DNA of 64,000 bases, taken from assembly GCF_017916275.1 (NCBI RefSeq), contig NZ_JAFMST010000001.1:434001-498000 (forward strand). The letters run 5' to 3'. Made by a program: the position numbers and the translations under genes. Source of the stretch: Rubellimicrobium arenae (lineage in GTDB: Bacteria; Pseudomonadota; Alphaproteobacteria; Rhodobacterales; Rhodobacteraceae). Each line of letters begins with the position of its first letter. Position 1 is the stretch's first letter. This document shows positions 37,491 to 50,363 of the stretch, in pieces. The notes below the pieces were generated by a model, which saw only the letters and a program-made list of their open reading frames with translations, had not been told where the DNA came from and did not search any database.

Positions 37491-39074
37491 CTAGGCCGCC
37501 CGTGCGACAAGCGCGCCGTTCGGTCCGAGCCTGATCCGTCCGGCGGACCAGTCCGCATCCTGGGCCAGCAGGGGTCGGCCGTTTCCGGCGAACTCGAGGG
37601 TCGCCGGATCCGGGGACAGGTTGAAGACGCAGGTCACGTCCGCACGCTGGAAGGCAAGGATCGGCTCGGGCGCGTCGATGAATTCGATCGGCCCGGTGCG
37701 GAGCCCGGCCTCCCGACGGCGAAGCGCCAGCATCGCCTTGTAGGTCGCCCGGACGGAGGCAGGGTCGCCGAGCTGCCTGTCGGCGGCATGGACACGTTGC
37801 GGCGCCTTGATGGGGAGCCATGGCAGCCCGTCCGTGAAGCCGCCCTGCGGATGCGCCTCCTCCCAGACCATCGGTGTCCGGCAGCCGTCACGGCCCTTGT
37901 CCTCGGGCCAGAAGGCCTTGCCCTGCGGATCGATGATCTCGTCCAGGGAAAGGTCGGTCTGCGTCTGCCCCAGTTCCTCGCCCTGGTAGAGGCAGATCGA
38001 TCCCGGAAGGCTGAGCAGCAGCATGGCGCAAAGCCTGGCGAAGCGTCCGGGGTCGGCGGCGTGCCGGGCCCAGCGGGTCGCGTGGCGCGGCACGTCATGG
38101 TTCGAAAAGGCCCAGCACGGCCAGCCCTGCGGGGCAAGGCGCTGGAACTCTGACAGCGTGCGGCGGAAGAAGTCGGCCGAGAACCGATCCTCCATCATCT
38201 CGAAGGAATACGCCATGTGGAGCCGGTTGGCCGAGGTGTATTCGCCCATCATCTCGATCGGGTGATGCGATTCGCCGACCTCTCCGACCGTGACGGTCGC
38301 GCCGTAGCTGTCCATCAGCGACCGGACACGCTGGAGAAAGACGAGGTTCTCGGGCTGGTTCTTCGAGAACAGGTGATACTGCATGTCATAGGTCTTGAAG
38401 GCCGGGCGGGCCTTCACCCGGAAATCGGCGGCATCGTCGCGCAGCATCCGGTCGTGGAAGTAGAAGTTGACGGTGTCGAAGCGGAACCCGTCCACCCCGC
38501 GATCGAGCCAGAACCTCAACGTGTCGAGCGCCCAGTCCTGCACCTCGGGATGGTGGAAGTTCAGGTCCGGCTGCGCGACCATGAAGTTATGCAGGTAGTA
38601 CTGGAACCGGCGCGCGTCCCATTCCCAGGCCGGGCCGCCGAAGACGGACTGCCAATTGTTGGGCGGGGTCCCGTCCGGACGCGGGTCCGCCCAGACGAAC
38701 CAGTCGGCCTTCGGGTTGTCGCGGCTGCTCCGGCTTTCCTGGAACAGGGGATGGGCCGAGGAGGTGTGGTTCAGGACCTGGTCGAGGATCACCCGCAACC
38801 CGAGCCGATGCGCCTCGGACAGCATGGCGTCAAAGTCGGCCAGCGTGCCGAAGACGGGATCGATGTCGCGGTGATCCGACACGTCGTAGCCCATATCGAC
38901 CATGGGAGAGCGGAAGATCGGCGACAGCCAGACCGCATCGACGCCGAGATCCGCAATCAGCGGCAGGCGGCGGGTGATGCCGGGCAGGTCGCCGATGCCG
39001 TCGCCATTCGCGTCCTGAAAGCTGCGCGGATAGATCTGGTAGGTCACCGAACCCCGCCACCATTCGTCCCGCAT
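37491..39074 (-). CDS. aglA: GH13 alpha-glucosidase
   Basis: A 527-residue family 13 glycoside hydrolase. The (beta/alpha)8 motifs are VSDHRDIDPVFG, nucleophile Asp200 in GFRFDTVNF, acid/base Glu265 in VTVGEVGE and Asp327 in FSNHDVPR. The N-terminus WWRGSVTYQIYPRSFQDANGDGIGDLPGI is that of cytoplasmic oligo-1,6-glucosidase/alpha-glucosidases (GH13 subfamily 23-like). It would split imported alpha-glucosides such as maltose, sucrose or trehalulose to glucose. It is divergent from the LacI gene, with a shared operator in the 75-base gap. Confidence 0.92.
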   Translation of the reverse strand: MRDEWWRGSVTYQIYPRSFQDANGDGIGDLPGITRRLPLIADLGVDAVWLSPIFRSPMVDMGYDVSDHRDIDPVFGTLADFDAMLSEAHRLGLRVILDQVLNHTSSAHPLFQESRSSRDNPKADWFVWADPRPDGTPPNNWQSVFGGPAWEWDARRFQYYLHNFMVAQPDLNFHHPEVQDWALDTLRFWLDRGVDGFRFDTVNFYFHDRMLRDDAADFRVKARPAFKTYDMQYHLFSKNQPENLVFLQRVRSLMDSYGATVTVGEVGESHHPIEMMGEYTSANRLHMAYSFEMMEDRFSADFFRRTLSEFQRLAPQGWPCWAFSNHDVPRHATRWARHAADPGRFARLCAMLLLSLPGSICLYQGEELGQTQTDLSLDEIIDPQGKAFWPEDKGRDGCRTPMVWEEAHPQGGFTDGLPWLPIKAPQRVHAADRQLGDPASVRATYKAMLALRRREAGLRTGPIEFIDAPEPILAFQRADVTCVFNLSPDPATLEFAGNGRPLLAQDADWSAGRIRLGPNGALVARAA

Positions 39075-39107
39075 GACGCCCTCCGCTGCCTACCTCGTCA
39101 GCCTTGT

Positions 39108-39121
39108 CCGAAACGTTTCGG
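39108..39121. promoter_or_regulatory. LacI-family operator in the aglA / LacI gene gap
   Basis: CCGAAACGTTTCGG is a perfect 14-bp palindrome between the divergent GH13 and repressor genes. Its central CG and flanks are typical of LacI-family operators. A near copy lies upstream of thuE at 40281-40294, so the local repressor most likely controls both sides. Confidence 0.8.
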
Positions 39122-39149
39122 TTTGGCAATATGCCGAGGGGAGGACGAG

Positions 39150-40175
39150 ATGACCACGCTTCGCGACCTGAGTCGCCACCTGGGCCTGTCCGTCACGCAG
39201 GTCAGCCGGGCCTTGAACAACCATGCCGATGTCTCGGCCGAGACGCGGGAACGGGTCCGGCTGGCGGCGCGGGAACTCGGCTACCAGCCCAACGTCTCGG
39301 CGCGGCGGCTTGTTACTGGCCGGTCGGGGATGCTGGGGCTCGTGCTGCCAGGCATCCCGCCCGAGAGCGAGAACGCGATGTTCGTTCAGATCGTAGGCAC
39401 CCTGTCGCAGCATCTGTCACGACTGGGGCGGCCTTTCGTCCTGCATATCGCCGACCCGCAGGACGACATCGTCGAGGTCTATCGGCGGTTGACCAGCGGG
39501 GGGGCGATCGACGGCTTCGTGCTCCTCGATCCGGAGCTCAGGGATCGACGGGTCGCCTTTCTCCGGCAGGCCGGGGTGTCCTTCGTGATCCACGGCCGCA
39601 TCGAGGAGCCGGAGGACTACCCTTATTTCGACATCGACAACCGAGGCGTCGCCGAAACGCTGACCGGATTGCTGATTGCCGCCGGCCACCCTCGCATCGC
39701 CTTTCTCAATGGACCGCGCGGACGGACCTATGCGGCCTCGCGCCGCCGCGGTTACCGGGCTGCCCTGGCGGCGGCGGGGCTGGAGGAGGAGGCGCGCCTT
39801 CACCGGTTCAGTCCCATGACCGAGGCCGAGGGATTGCTGGCCGGGGTGGCGCTTTGGGGCGACGGCGGGCCGAAGCCGTCGGCCGTGGTCTGCGGAAACC
39901 TTCGCCTTGCGTTCGGCTTGTCTCAAGCCTTCAGGGCGCTGGGATTGCGCGTGCCCGACGACGTATCGGTGGTCGCCCATGACGACGACCTGCCGGGCCT
40001 CCGGGCGCAGGCCTTCGACCCGCCGCTGACGACCACGTGGTCGCCTCTCGCGCTGGGCTGGCCGCACCTGGCGCGCATCCTGGCCAGCGCCGTCGATGGC
40101 GCGCCCATGGCCCAGCTGCAACTACTGGGCGAAGTGGCGCTGATCCAGCGCGAGTCGGTGGCCAATCTGCCGTGA
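39150..40175 (+). CDS. aglR: LacI-family transcriptional repressor of the alpha-glucoside locus
   Basis: A 341-residue LacI/GalR protein. The N-terminal HTH is TLRDLSRHLGLSVTQVSRALNNHADVSAETRERV and the hinge helix region NVSARRLVTGRSG; the rest is the periplasmic-binding-like effector domain. Its start follows GAGGACGAG. Flanking operators and divergent or downstream transport and hydrolase genes indicate repression relieved by an alpha-glucoside. The gene could equally be called thuR, by position relative to thuEFGK. Confidence 0.9.
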   Translation: MTTLRDLSRHLGLSVTQVSRALNNHADVSAETRERVRLAARELGYQPNVSARRLVTGRSGMLGLVLPGIPPESENAMFVQIVGTLSQHLSRLGRPFVLHIADPQDDIVEVYRRLTSGGAIDGFVLLDPELRDRRVAFLRQAGVSFVIHGRIEEPEDYPYFDIDNRGVAETLTGLLIAAGHPRIAFLNGPRGRTYAASRRRGYRAALAAAGLEEEARLHRFSPMTEAEGLLAGVALWGDGGPKPSAVVCGNLRLAFGLSQAFRALGLRVPDDVSVVAHDDDLPGLRAQAFDPPLTTTWSPLALGWPHLARILASAVDGAPMAQLQLLGEVALIQRESVANLP

Positions 40176-40280
40176 CGTTTCCACCGCACCGTTTCGTTGA
40201 CGGACGAATGTTGCGACGTACTTAATGGGCCAGGGACGGAGACGAAACAGTTGACGCGCGCGGCGACCGCTCGTTAACGT

Positions 40281-40294
40281 CCAAAACGTTTCGG
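40281..40294. promoter_or_regulatory. second LacI-type operator upstream of thuE
   Basis: CCAAAACGTTTCGG differs by one base from the operator at 39108-39121. It lies about 55 bases ahead of the thuE start, in the 173-base gap between the repressor gene and thuE. The rest of that gap shows only related half sites (GTTTC near 40190, GAAAC near 40245). Confidence 0.75.
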
Positions 40295-40348
40295 GCGTGT
40301 CCGAGGCCTAACAAAAGGCGGGGAGCCGCCGAGATTCGGGAGGACCTA

Positions 40349-41638
<1,290 letters not shown>

Positions 41639-41656
41639 GGCCCTGGATGAAAGGGT

Positions 41657-41679
41657 CCGGGCGGGCAGGCCCCGCCCGG
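41657..41679 (+). terminator. intercistronic hairpin between thuE and thuF
   Basis: CCGGGCGGG-loop-CCCGCCCGG (9-bp perfect stem) lies 19 bases past thuE with no T run. In binding-protein operons such stems protect the upstream mRNA and attenuate read-through, giving more binding protein than permease. It is therefore probably a stabiliser rather than a full terminator. Confidence 0.6.
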
Positions 41680-41749
41680 GCCGCTTCGGGCGACGGGCCG
41701 CCCCGGGTCGCGGGTGGCCGCCCGACACCGAGCGGGAGGACTCGGCCCC

Positions 41750-42729
41750 ATGACCACCACCATCACCGCATCCGCAGAACGGGCAGCGCACCGGGAAACG
41801 GGGCTCCAGCAGCAGAGGGCGCGCGCTGCCTTCTGGTTCCTGGCCCCGATGCTCCTCATGCTGTTCTTCGTCGCAGCCTGGCCGCTGTTCCGGTCGATCA
41901 TGTATTCGTTCACCGACGCCACGTCGGACACGATCTTCAATGGTCAGTCGGAATGGGTGGGCTTTGAGAATTACCTGACCTGGCGCGTGCGCGACAACGG
42001 CGAGATCCGATGGCGCGGCGTCCTGGCCGACGCGGATTGGTGGAACGCGGTCTGGAACACGGTCCGGTTCTCCTTCATCTCCGTCGCTCTCGAGACCGTG
42101 CTGGGCCTCCTGGTCGCGCTGGTGCTCAACTCCGAGTTCCGGGGCCGTGGCCTCGTGCGGGCGGCCATCCTGATCCCCTGGGCGATCCCGACCATCGTGT
42201 CGGCGCGGATGTGGGGCTGGATGCTCAACGACCAGTTCGGCATCATCAACAGCATGCTCCTGTCGGTCGGCCTCATCGATGCGCCGATCGCCTGGACCGC
42301 GCGCCCGGATACGGCGATGATCGCGGTGCTGATCGTGGACGTCTGGAAGACGACGCCCTTCATGGCCCTCCTCATGCTCGCGGGGCTGCAGATGATCCCG
42401 CGCGACATGTACGAGAGCGCCCGGATCGACGGCATCCACCCGTTGAAGGTGTTCTTCCGGGTGACGCTGCCGCTGCTCCGGCCGGCGCTGATGGTGGCGG
42501 TGATCTTCCGCCTGCTCGACGCGCTCCGGATCTTCGACCTGATCTATGTCCTCACGCCTCGGTCCGAGGGCACGGTCACCATGTCGGTGCTGAGCTACCT
42601 CAACCTCCAGCAGTTCGGCGACTACGGCGAGGGCTCGGCGCAGTCGACGTTGCTGTTCGCGATCATCGCGATCTTTGTGGCCCTTTACATCTGGTTGGGC
42701 CGCGTCGACCTGAGCGGGGAGCGCAGCTG

Positions 42730-42730
<1 letters not shown>
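41750..42730 (+). CDS. thuF: trehalose/maltose ABC transporter permease (MalF-like)
   Basis: A 326-residue permease. A cytoplasmic N-terminus is followed by six helices, a periplasmic loop with FENYLTWRVRDNGEIRWRG, and the EAA loop MYESARIDGIHPLKVFFRVTLPLLRPAL. ATG 41750 is chosen; a GTG/ATG 12 codons earlier is in frame. It overlaps thuG by one base (TGATG). Confidence 0.9.
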
Positions 42731-43563
<833 letters not shown>

Positions 43564-43566
43564 GCC

Positions 43567-44592
<1,026 letters not shown>

Positions 44593-44734
44593 CCCGACGC
44601 CCCCTGGGGCCCACAATCGCGGACGGCCCCGGGTCACCTCTGCGCGTGGTGGCCCCATGTGGCCTTGAACCGGAGCGAGCCCCGGCCCTACCTCTGGGAT
44701 GCGGTGGACGGCGCCGCTTCTCATGGCGGCGAGG

Positions 44735-45961
44735 ATGGCCAAGGACATTGCGGATCTCGGGTCGGTGGACCCCCTGGCAAAGCCCGACTGGGCCATGTCG
44801 CGGCGCGAGCGCGCGGCGGCCGAGCGTGCACGCCTAGGCCACCCCGTCCGGCGCCGCTGGCCCGCCGTGCTGGTGGTGGCCCTTCTGGCGGTCGTGGGCG
44901 CGGCGGCCTGGTGGTGGCGGTCGCCCGAAGCCGCGCCCTCCGTGCCGACGACGGAAGCGACGCAGCCCGCCGTCATGCAGATCAACCGCGACGAGTGGAC
45001 CACGCTGGAGCCTGCGACGCTCCGGCGGACCGTCGAGGTGCTGGGCAGCCTGCGGCCCTGGCAACGGGCCGACCTGTCGGCCGAGACCGGCGGACGCGTG
45101 GATGAGGTCGCGGTTCGGCCCGGGGACGCGGTCGAGCCCGGCGCGACGCTGGTGCAGGTGGATGTCCAGCGGCTGACGCTGGACATGACGCTCGCCCGGA
45201 GCAACGCCGAGGCCACGCGGGCGCAGCTTGGTCTCGCGCAGCGGCAGCTTGAACGGCAACAGGCGCTGGTCGGACGGGGAGTCGCGGCCGAGGCGTCGCT
45301 GGAGGACCTCCAGGCCAGCATCGCCGCCCAGCAGGCGACGCTGGCGGCGCAGGAGGATCAGATTCGCGCGGCGGAGATCGCGCTCGCGGGCGCGACGGTG
45401 CGTGCCCCCTTTGCCGGGGTCGTGGCGTCCCGCTCGGTGGAGCCCGGGACCGTCGTGGCGGCGGGGACGCCGCTCCTGACGATCGTGGATCCGACCCGGA
45501 TGGAGATGGTGGCGTCCGCCCCCGTCGCGGCCGGCGCGCAGCTTCGGCCTGGGCAGAGGGTGGATCTGGAGGTGGATGGCGTCGAGGGTCGCACCTTCGC
45601 CGGCGTCGTGGAGCGGATCGCCCCCGTGGCCGAGGAGGGGACGCGAACCCTGACCGCCTTTGTCGCGGTGGACAACGCCGACGGAGCCCTCGTGGGCGGA
45701 ATGTTCGGCACCGGCGCGATCGTGGTGGCCGAGGCCACCGACGCTCTTGCCGTGCCGCGCACCGCCCTGCGCGAGGACGACTCCGGGACCCATGTCCTTG
45801 CCATCGTCGGCGACGCCCTTGCGCGGCGCGACGTGAGCGTGGGCGAAAGCTGGCAGGGCGATCTGGTCCAGGTCCAGGGCCTCACGGCCGGCGAGCGGAT
45901 CGTGACCGCTGCGCTGCCGGATCTGGAGGCCGGCCAGCCGGTCGAATTGGTGGACTTCTGA
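44735..45961 (+). CDS. RND efflux periplasmic adaptor (membrane fusion protein)
   Basis: An MFP/HlyD-type adaptor of about 408 residues. It has a basic cytoplasmic N-terminus, one membrane anchor (WPAVLVVALLAVVGAAAWWW), then the lipoyl-like half (TGGRVDEVAVRPGDAVEPGATLVQVD), an alpha-hairpin rich in Ala/Gln/Leu (about residues 130-190), and the barrel and membrane-proximal domains. The start is uncertain among ATGs at 44699, 44723 and 44735. It sits one base ahead of the RND pump gene. No outer-membrane factor or regulator gene is beside it. Confidence 0.87.
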   Translation: MAKDIADLGSVDPLAKPDWAMSRRERAAAERARLGHPVRRRWPAVLVVALLAVVGAAAWWWRSPEAAPSVPTTEATQPAVMQINRDEWTTLEPATLRRTVEVLGSLRPWQRADLSAETGGRVDEVAVRPGDAVEPGATLVQVDVQRLTLDMTLARSNAEATRAQLGLAQRQLERQQALVGRGVAAEASLEDLQASIAAQQATLAAQEDQIRAAEIALAGATVRAPFAGVVASRSVEPGTVVAAGTPLLTIVDPTRMEMVASAPVAAGAQLRPGQRVDLEVDGVEGRTFAGVVERIAPVAEEGTRTLTAFVAVDNADGALVGGMFGTGAIVVAEATDALAVPRTALREDDSGTHVLAIVGDALARRDVSVGESWQGDLVQVQGLTAGERIVTAALPDLEAGQPVELVDF

Positions 45962-45962
45962 C

Positions 45963-48900
45963 GTGTTCCTGACCCGGATCAGCGTGGCGCAGCCGGTCTT
46001 TGCGACCATGGTGATGCTGGCCATCACGATCTTCGGATTCGTGTCGTACCAGCGGCTGGCGATCGACCAGCTGCCCAACGTGGATGTGCCGGTGGTGGCC
46101 ATCGTCGTGTCCTTTCCGGGCGCGAGCCCCGAAGCCGTCGAGGAGGAGATCGTCGACCCGCTGGAGGAGCAGATGGCGACGATCGCCGGGATCGACGAGA
46201 TCCGCTCCACCTCACGGACGGGGGCGGCGCAGGTCATCCTCAGCTTCGACCTGGGCGTCCGTTCCGCGGACGCCGCGCAGGACGTGCGGGACAAGCTGGC
46301 GCAGGTCGAGGCCGCCTTCCCGGACGGGGCCGAGGACGCGCGCGTCCTTCGTTTCGACCCGTCCTCCCAGCCTGTGATGTCGCTCGCGGTCAGCGCGCCG
46401 GGCCTGTCCACCCGCGACCTGACCGCGCTGGCCGAGGATGTCGTCGCGCGGCGCCTTCTCGCGATCCAGGGGGTGGGAAGCGCGTCGGTGGTGGGCGGCA
46501 CGACCCGGCAGGTCGACATCCTGGTGGATCCGAACCGCATGTACGCCTTCGGCCTTGGGGTCGAGCAGATCACCGCCGCGCTCGCCCGCGAGAACCAGGA
46601 CCGCCCGGCGGGCAGCCTGAAGTCGCGGACCGACGTGCAGACCGTGACCGTGGAGGGGCGGATCCGCGACGCCCAGGACTTTCTAGGCATCACCGTGGGC
46701 AGCCAGAACGGGCAGCCCGTGCGACTGCGGGACGTGGCGACCGTGGCCCAGGGGGAGTCCGAGCCGACCTCGCTCGCCCTGCTGGACGGCGAGCGGGCGC
46801 TGGCCATCGACATCATCAAGCAGCAGGGCGCCAACACCGTCGAGGTCGCGCAGGAGGTCCGAGCCGCCATCGCCGAGCTGCTGGATGGTGCCCTGCCCGA
46901 AGGCGCGAGCATCGATGTGGTGCGCGACAACGCGGTCGAGGTGGAGGACAGCTTCGAAAGCGTCCAGTCCATGCTGATCGAGGGCGCGGCCCTGGCCACC
47001 GTCATCGTGTTCCTGTTCCTGAACTCCTGGCGGTCCACCCTGATCACCGGCCTGACGCTGCCCATCTCGGTGATCGGCACGATGACGGTGCTCTGGATGC
47101 TGGGCTTCACGCTCAACATCATGACGCTGCTGGCGCTGAGCCTCGCCATCGGCCTGCTGATCGACGACGCCATCGTGGTGCGCGAGAACATCGTCCGCCA
47201 TCTCAACATGGGGAAGTCCCACCGTCGCGCCGCGCTCGAGGGGACCGACGAGATCGGGCTCGCCGTGCTCGCCACGACGTTCTCGATCGTGGCGGTCTTC
47301 CTGCCGGTCGCCTTCATGGAAGGCATCATCGGACGGTTCTTCCTCCAGTTCGGGGTCACGGTGTCCGTGGCGGTCCTGATCTCCCTGTTCGTCGCCTTCA
47401 CGCTCGACCCGATGATGTCGTCGGTGTGGTACGATCCGGCCGTGGACCCGCGCAGCCGCAAGGGGCCGATCTGGCGCGCCGTCCACCAGTTCGACCGGGC
47501 CTTCGAGGCGCTGGCCCGCGGCTACGGGCGGCTGGTCCGCATCGTGCTCCGGCATCGGTACACGACGCTACTGGCCGCGTTCCTCGCTCTCGGGGCGAGC
47601 CTGATGCTGGTGCCGCGGATCGGGGTGGAGTTCCAGCCCACCGTGGATACGGGCGAGTTCCGCGTCCGGTTCGAGACTCCGGCGGGATCGTCCCTCGACT
47701 ACACCGCCGCCAAGGTCCGGCAGGTGGATGCGATCATCACCTCCTTCCCCGAGGTGGAGCGGACCTATGCCACCATCAATTCGGGCATGAACGCAGGCGG
47801 ATCGACGCGGGCGACGGTGAACGTGACGCTCGTGCCCGCCGAGGACCGCGACCGGACGCCCCAGCAGATGACGCGGGCCGTGCGCGAGGCGCTCCGGGTC
47901 GTGCCGGGCATCGACGTGAATCTGGGGGCGGCGAACGGGTTCGGGGCCATCGCCTCGCCACTGGAACTGACGATCGGGGGCGACAGCTTCGTCGCGCTGG
48001 AGCGGCTGGCCGAGGAGCTGATGGCGCGGCTGCGGGCCATCGACGGCATCACCGACGTGACCTCGAGCCTGGAGGACGTGCAGCCGACCCTGGCCGTGCG
48101 GCTTGACCGGGCGGCGGCGGAGGACTTTGGGGTGAACCTCGAGACGGTCGCCGGGACGCTGTCCACCCTCCTGGGCGGCCAGCGGGTCGGCGACTGGACC
48201 TCGCCCGAGGGGCTGAGCCATGAGATCAACGTGCAACTGCCCGAGGCGCTGAGGAACGACGCCCTTGCCTTGGGGGCCCTGCCGATCGCGACGGGGGATG
48301 GCGGCGGGTTCATCCGGCTCGACCAGGTGGTGCGGCTGGTGCCCTCGACGGGGGCCACCCAGATCAGCCGGTCCGATGGCCTCCGAAACATCACCATCGA
48401 TGCCAACATCTCCGACCGCGCGTTGGGCGACGTGCGCGCCGAGGTGTCCCGCGCCGTTGCGGCCGTCGACCTGCCTCTGGGCTACCGGATCACCGAAGGC
48501 GGCGAAGGCGAGCAGCTGGAGGAAGGAGGACAGTCGGCGCAGACGGCGCTCGTCCTTGCGGTCGTGTTCATCTACCTGGTGCTGGCGTCGCAGTTCGGCA
48601 GCTTCCTCCAGCCGCTGGCGATCATGATGTCGCTGCCGTTCTCGATCAGCGGCGTGCTGATCGGGCTCCTGGTCGGAGGCTCGACGCTGAACATGTTCTC
48701 GGTCATCGGCGTGGTGATGCTGATGGGACTGGTCGTGAAGAATGCGATCCTGCTGGTGGACAACGCGAACCAGAGGGTCCGGGATGGAGCGAACCTGTAT
48801 GACGCTCTGGTCGAGGCGGGCCAGACCCGGTTCCGGCCGATCGTCATGACCACGCTTGCCATGATCTTCGGGATGCTGCCGCTCGCTCTCAACCTGCATG

Positions 48901-49073
48901 GCGGGAGCGGACAGAACGCGCCCATGGCCCACGCGGTCATCGGGGGCCTGATATCCTCGACCTTGCTGACCCTGGTGGTGGTGCCGGTCGCGCTGACCTT
49001 CATGGACAGCCTTGGGCGGTGGGCGTCGGGGCTGTTTCCGGCGCCGCCGGATCACGGCGCCCCGGCCGAGTAG
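45963..49073 (+). CDS. RND efflux pump inner-membrane transporter
   Basis: A 1036-residue AcrB/MdtB-like pump with GTG start. The N-terminus MFLTRISVAQPVFATMVMLAI leads into a large periplasmic loop, then helices with GLLIDDAIVVRENIVRH (the acidic proton relay) and the second half with LMGLVVKNAILLVDNANQ. Two large periplasmic domains and twelve helices are present, so it is full length. It exports hydrophobic toxins with the preceding adaptor. The substrate cannot be read from sequence. Confidence 0.93.
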   Translation: MFLTRISVAQPVFATMVMLAITIFGFVSYQRLAIDQLPNVDVPVVAIVVSFPGASPEAVEEEIVDPLEEQMATIAGIDEIRSTSRTGAAQVILSFDLGVRSADAAQDVRDKLAQVEAAFPDGAEDARVLRFDPSSQPVMSLAVSAPGLSTRDLTALAEDVVARRLLAIQGVGSASVVGGTTRQVDILVDPNRMYAFGLGVEQITAALARENQDRPAGSLKSRTDVQTVTVEGRIRDAQDFLGITVGSQNGQPVRLRDVATVAQGESEPTSLALLDGERALAIDIIKQQGANTVEVAQEVRAAIAELLDGALPEGASIDVVRDNAVEVEDSFESVQSMLIEGAALATVIVFLFLNSWRSTLITGLTLPISVIGTMTVLWMLGFTLNIMTLLALSLAIGLLIDDAIVVRENIVRHLNMGKSHRRAALEGTDEIGLAVLATTFSIVAVFLPVAFMEGIIGRFFLQFGVTVSVAVLISLFVAFTLDPMMSSVWYDPAVDPRSRKGPIWRAVHQFDRAFEALARGYGRLVRIVLRHRYTTLLAAFLALGASLMLVPRIGVEFQPTVDTGEFRVRFETPAGSSLDYTAAKVRQVDAIITSFPEVERTYATINSGMNAGGSTRATVNVTLVPAEDRDRTPQQMTRAVREALRVVPGIDVNLGAANGFGAIASPLELTIGGDSFVALERLAEELMARLRAIDGITDVTSSLEDVQPTLAVRLDRAAAEDFGVNLETVAGTLSTLLGGQRVGDWTSPEGLSHEINVQLPEALRNDALALGALPIATGDGGGFIRLDQVVRLVPSTGATQISRSDGLRNITIDANISDRALGDVRAEVSRAVAAVDLPLGYRITEGGEGEQLEEGGQSAQTALVLAVVFIYLVLASQFGSFLQPLAIMMSLPFSISGVLIGLLVGGSTLNMFSVIGVVMLMGLVVKNAILLVDNANQRVRDGANLYDALVEAGQTRFRPIVMTTLAMIFGMLPLALNLHGGSGQNAPMAHAVIGGLISSTLLTLVVVPVALTFMDSLGRWASGLFPAPPDHGAPAE

Positions 49074-49132
49074 GCCGCCCTTCCGGTCGCGGCCGCAGCC
49101 TGACAATCTGGCCCGAGACAGGGAGGACTGAC

Positions 49133-50296
49133 ATGGACGACGCGACTCTGGCCTTGCCGGCCGAGGGAATTTTCGTGGGGCGGATCTGGCGCGCGGGCCG
49201 GGGACCGGCCGTGGTGGCCCTGCGCGGCGGACGGCTTCTGGACATCACCTCGGCCGAGGTGCCGACCATGAGCGCGCTGCTCGACCGCAACGACCTCCTG
49301 GACTTCGTGGCGGGCGCGACTGGTGACGACGTCGGGTCGGTCGAGGAGATCGCGGCGGCGAGCCTCGGGGCGGCGCGGTCCGGCGACCCGGACGCGACCA
49401 GGCTGCTCGCGCCCGCAGATCTTCAGGCGATTAAGGCCTGCGGCGTGACCTTTGCCCGGTCCATGATCGAACGGGTGATCGAGGAGCGTGCCGGGGGCGA
49501 TCCCACCCGTGCCGAAGCGATCCGGGGCCGGGTCAGCGCCGTCGTGGGCGAACGGCTCCGCGATCTCGTGCCCGGGTCCGAGGAGGCGGAGGAGGTCAAG
49601 CGCCTGCTGCAACAGGAAGGGCTGTGGTCGCAGTACCTGGAGGTCGGGATCGGCCCCGACGCCGAGGTGTTTACCAAGTGCCAGCCTCTGGCGGCCGTCG
49701 GCTGGGGAGCGGATGTCGGGCTGCATCCGGTGTCCCGCTGGAACAACCCGGAGCCCGAGGTCGTGCTGGCGGTGGATTCGCGCGGGCGCGTCCGCGGGGC
49801 GACGCTGGGCAACGACGTGAACCTGCGGGATGTCGAAGGCCGGTCGGCGCTTCTGCTCGGCAAGGCCAAGGACAACAACGCTTCGGCCTCGATCGGGCCG
49901 TTCATCCGGCTTCTGGACGACGGCTTCGGCATGGAGGAGGTCCGCCGCCTGGAGCTGTCGCTGCAAGTCGAGGGGGAGGACGGCCACATCCTGCAAGGGC
50001 GCTCCAGCATGTCCGAGATCAGCCGCGACCCGCTGGACCTGGTGGCCCAGACAAGGGGGCGTCACCACCAGTATCCGGACGGGTTCATGCTCTACCTCGG
50101 CACGCTCTTCGCGCCGACCGAGGATCGGGACGCGCCGGGGCAGGGCTTCACGCACCATCCGGGCGATGTCGTCACCATCGCCGCGCCGCCGCTGGGCCGC
50201 CTTGTGAACACCGTTCGGCTGGCCACCGAGGCCCCCGAATGGACCTTTGGGGCGGGCGCTCTGATGCGGAACCTGGCGGGACGCGGCCTCCTGTAG
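49133..50296 (+). CDS. FAH-family enzyme, possible 2-keto-3-deoxy-xylonate-type dehydratase
   Basis: A 387-residue FAH-superfamily protein, longer than the hydrolase at 4693. The N-terminal 110 residues are a separate domain; the C-terminal catalytic part shows EPEVVLAVDSRGRVRGATLGNDVNLRD with conserved metal ligands and SASIGPFIRLLDDGF. Length and layout fit XylX-type 2-keto-3-deoxy-pentonate dehydratases of the oxidative pentose pathway. A ketoglutarate-semialdehyde-type dehydrogenase at 55010 would be the next enzyme, but five kilobases and other genes separate them. GGGAGGA precedes the ATG. Substrate assignment is inference. Confidence 0.72.
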   Translation: MDDATLALPAEGIFVGRIWRAGRGPAVVALRGGRLLDITSAEVPTMSALLDRNDLLDFVAGATGDDVGSVEEIAAASLGAARSGDPDATRLLAPADLQAIKACGVTFARSMIERVIEERAGGDPTRAEAIRGRVSAVVGERLRDLVPGSEEAEEVKRLLQQEGLWSQYLEVGIGPDAEVFTKCQPLAAVGWGADVGLHPVSRWNNPEPEVVLAVDSRGRVRGATLGNDVNLRDVEGRSALLLGKAKDNNASASIGPFIRLLDDGFGMEEVRRLELSLQVEGEDGHILQGRSSMSEISRDPLDLVAQTRGRHHQYPDGFMLYLGTLFAPTEDRDAPGQGFTHHPGDVVTIAAPPLGRLVNTVRLATEAPEWTFGAGALMRNLAGRGLL

Positions 50297-50363
50297 GCCC
50301 TTGGGCCGTCTTTGCGGGCGGCCTAGTCTTTGAAAGGCAAGACCGACAAGGAGACACCGTGCC

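Noticed and set aside
44834-47461. Long minus-strand frame opposite the RND adaptor and pump
   Set aside because: Translation is a repetitive Ser/Arg/Thr pattern typical of GC-rich antisense frames. The plus-strand genes carry clear family motifs.
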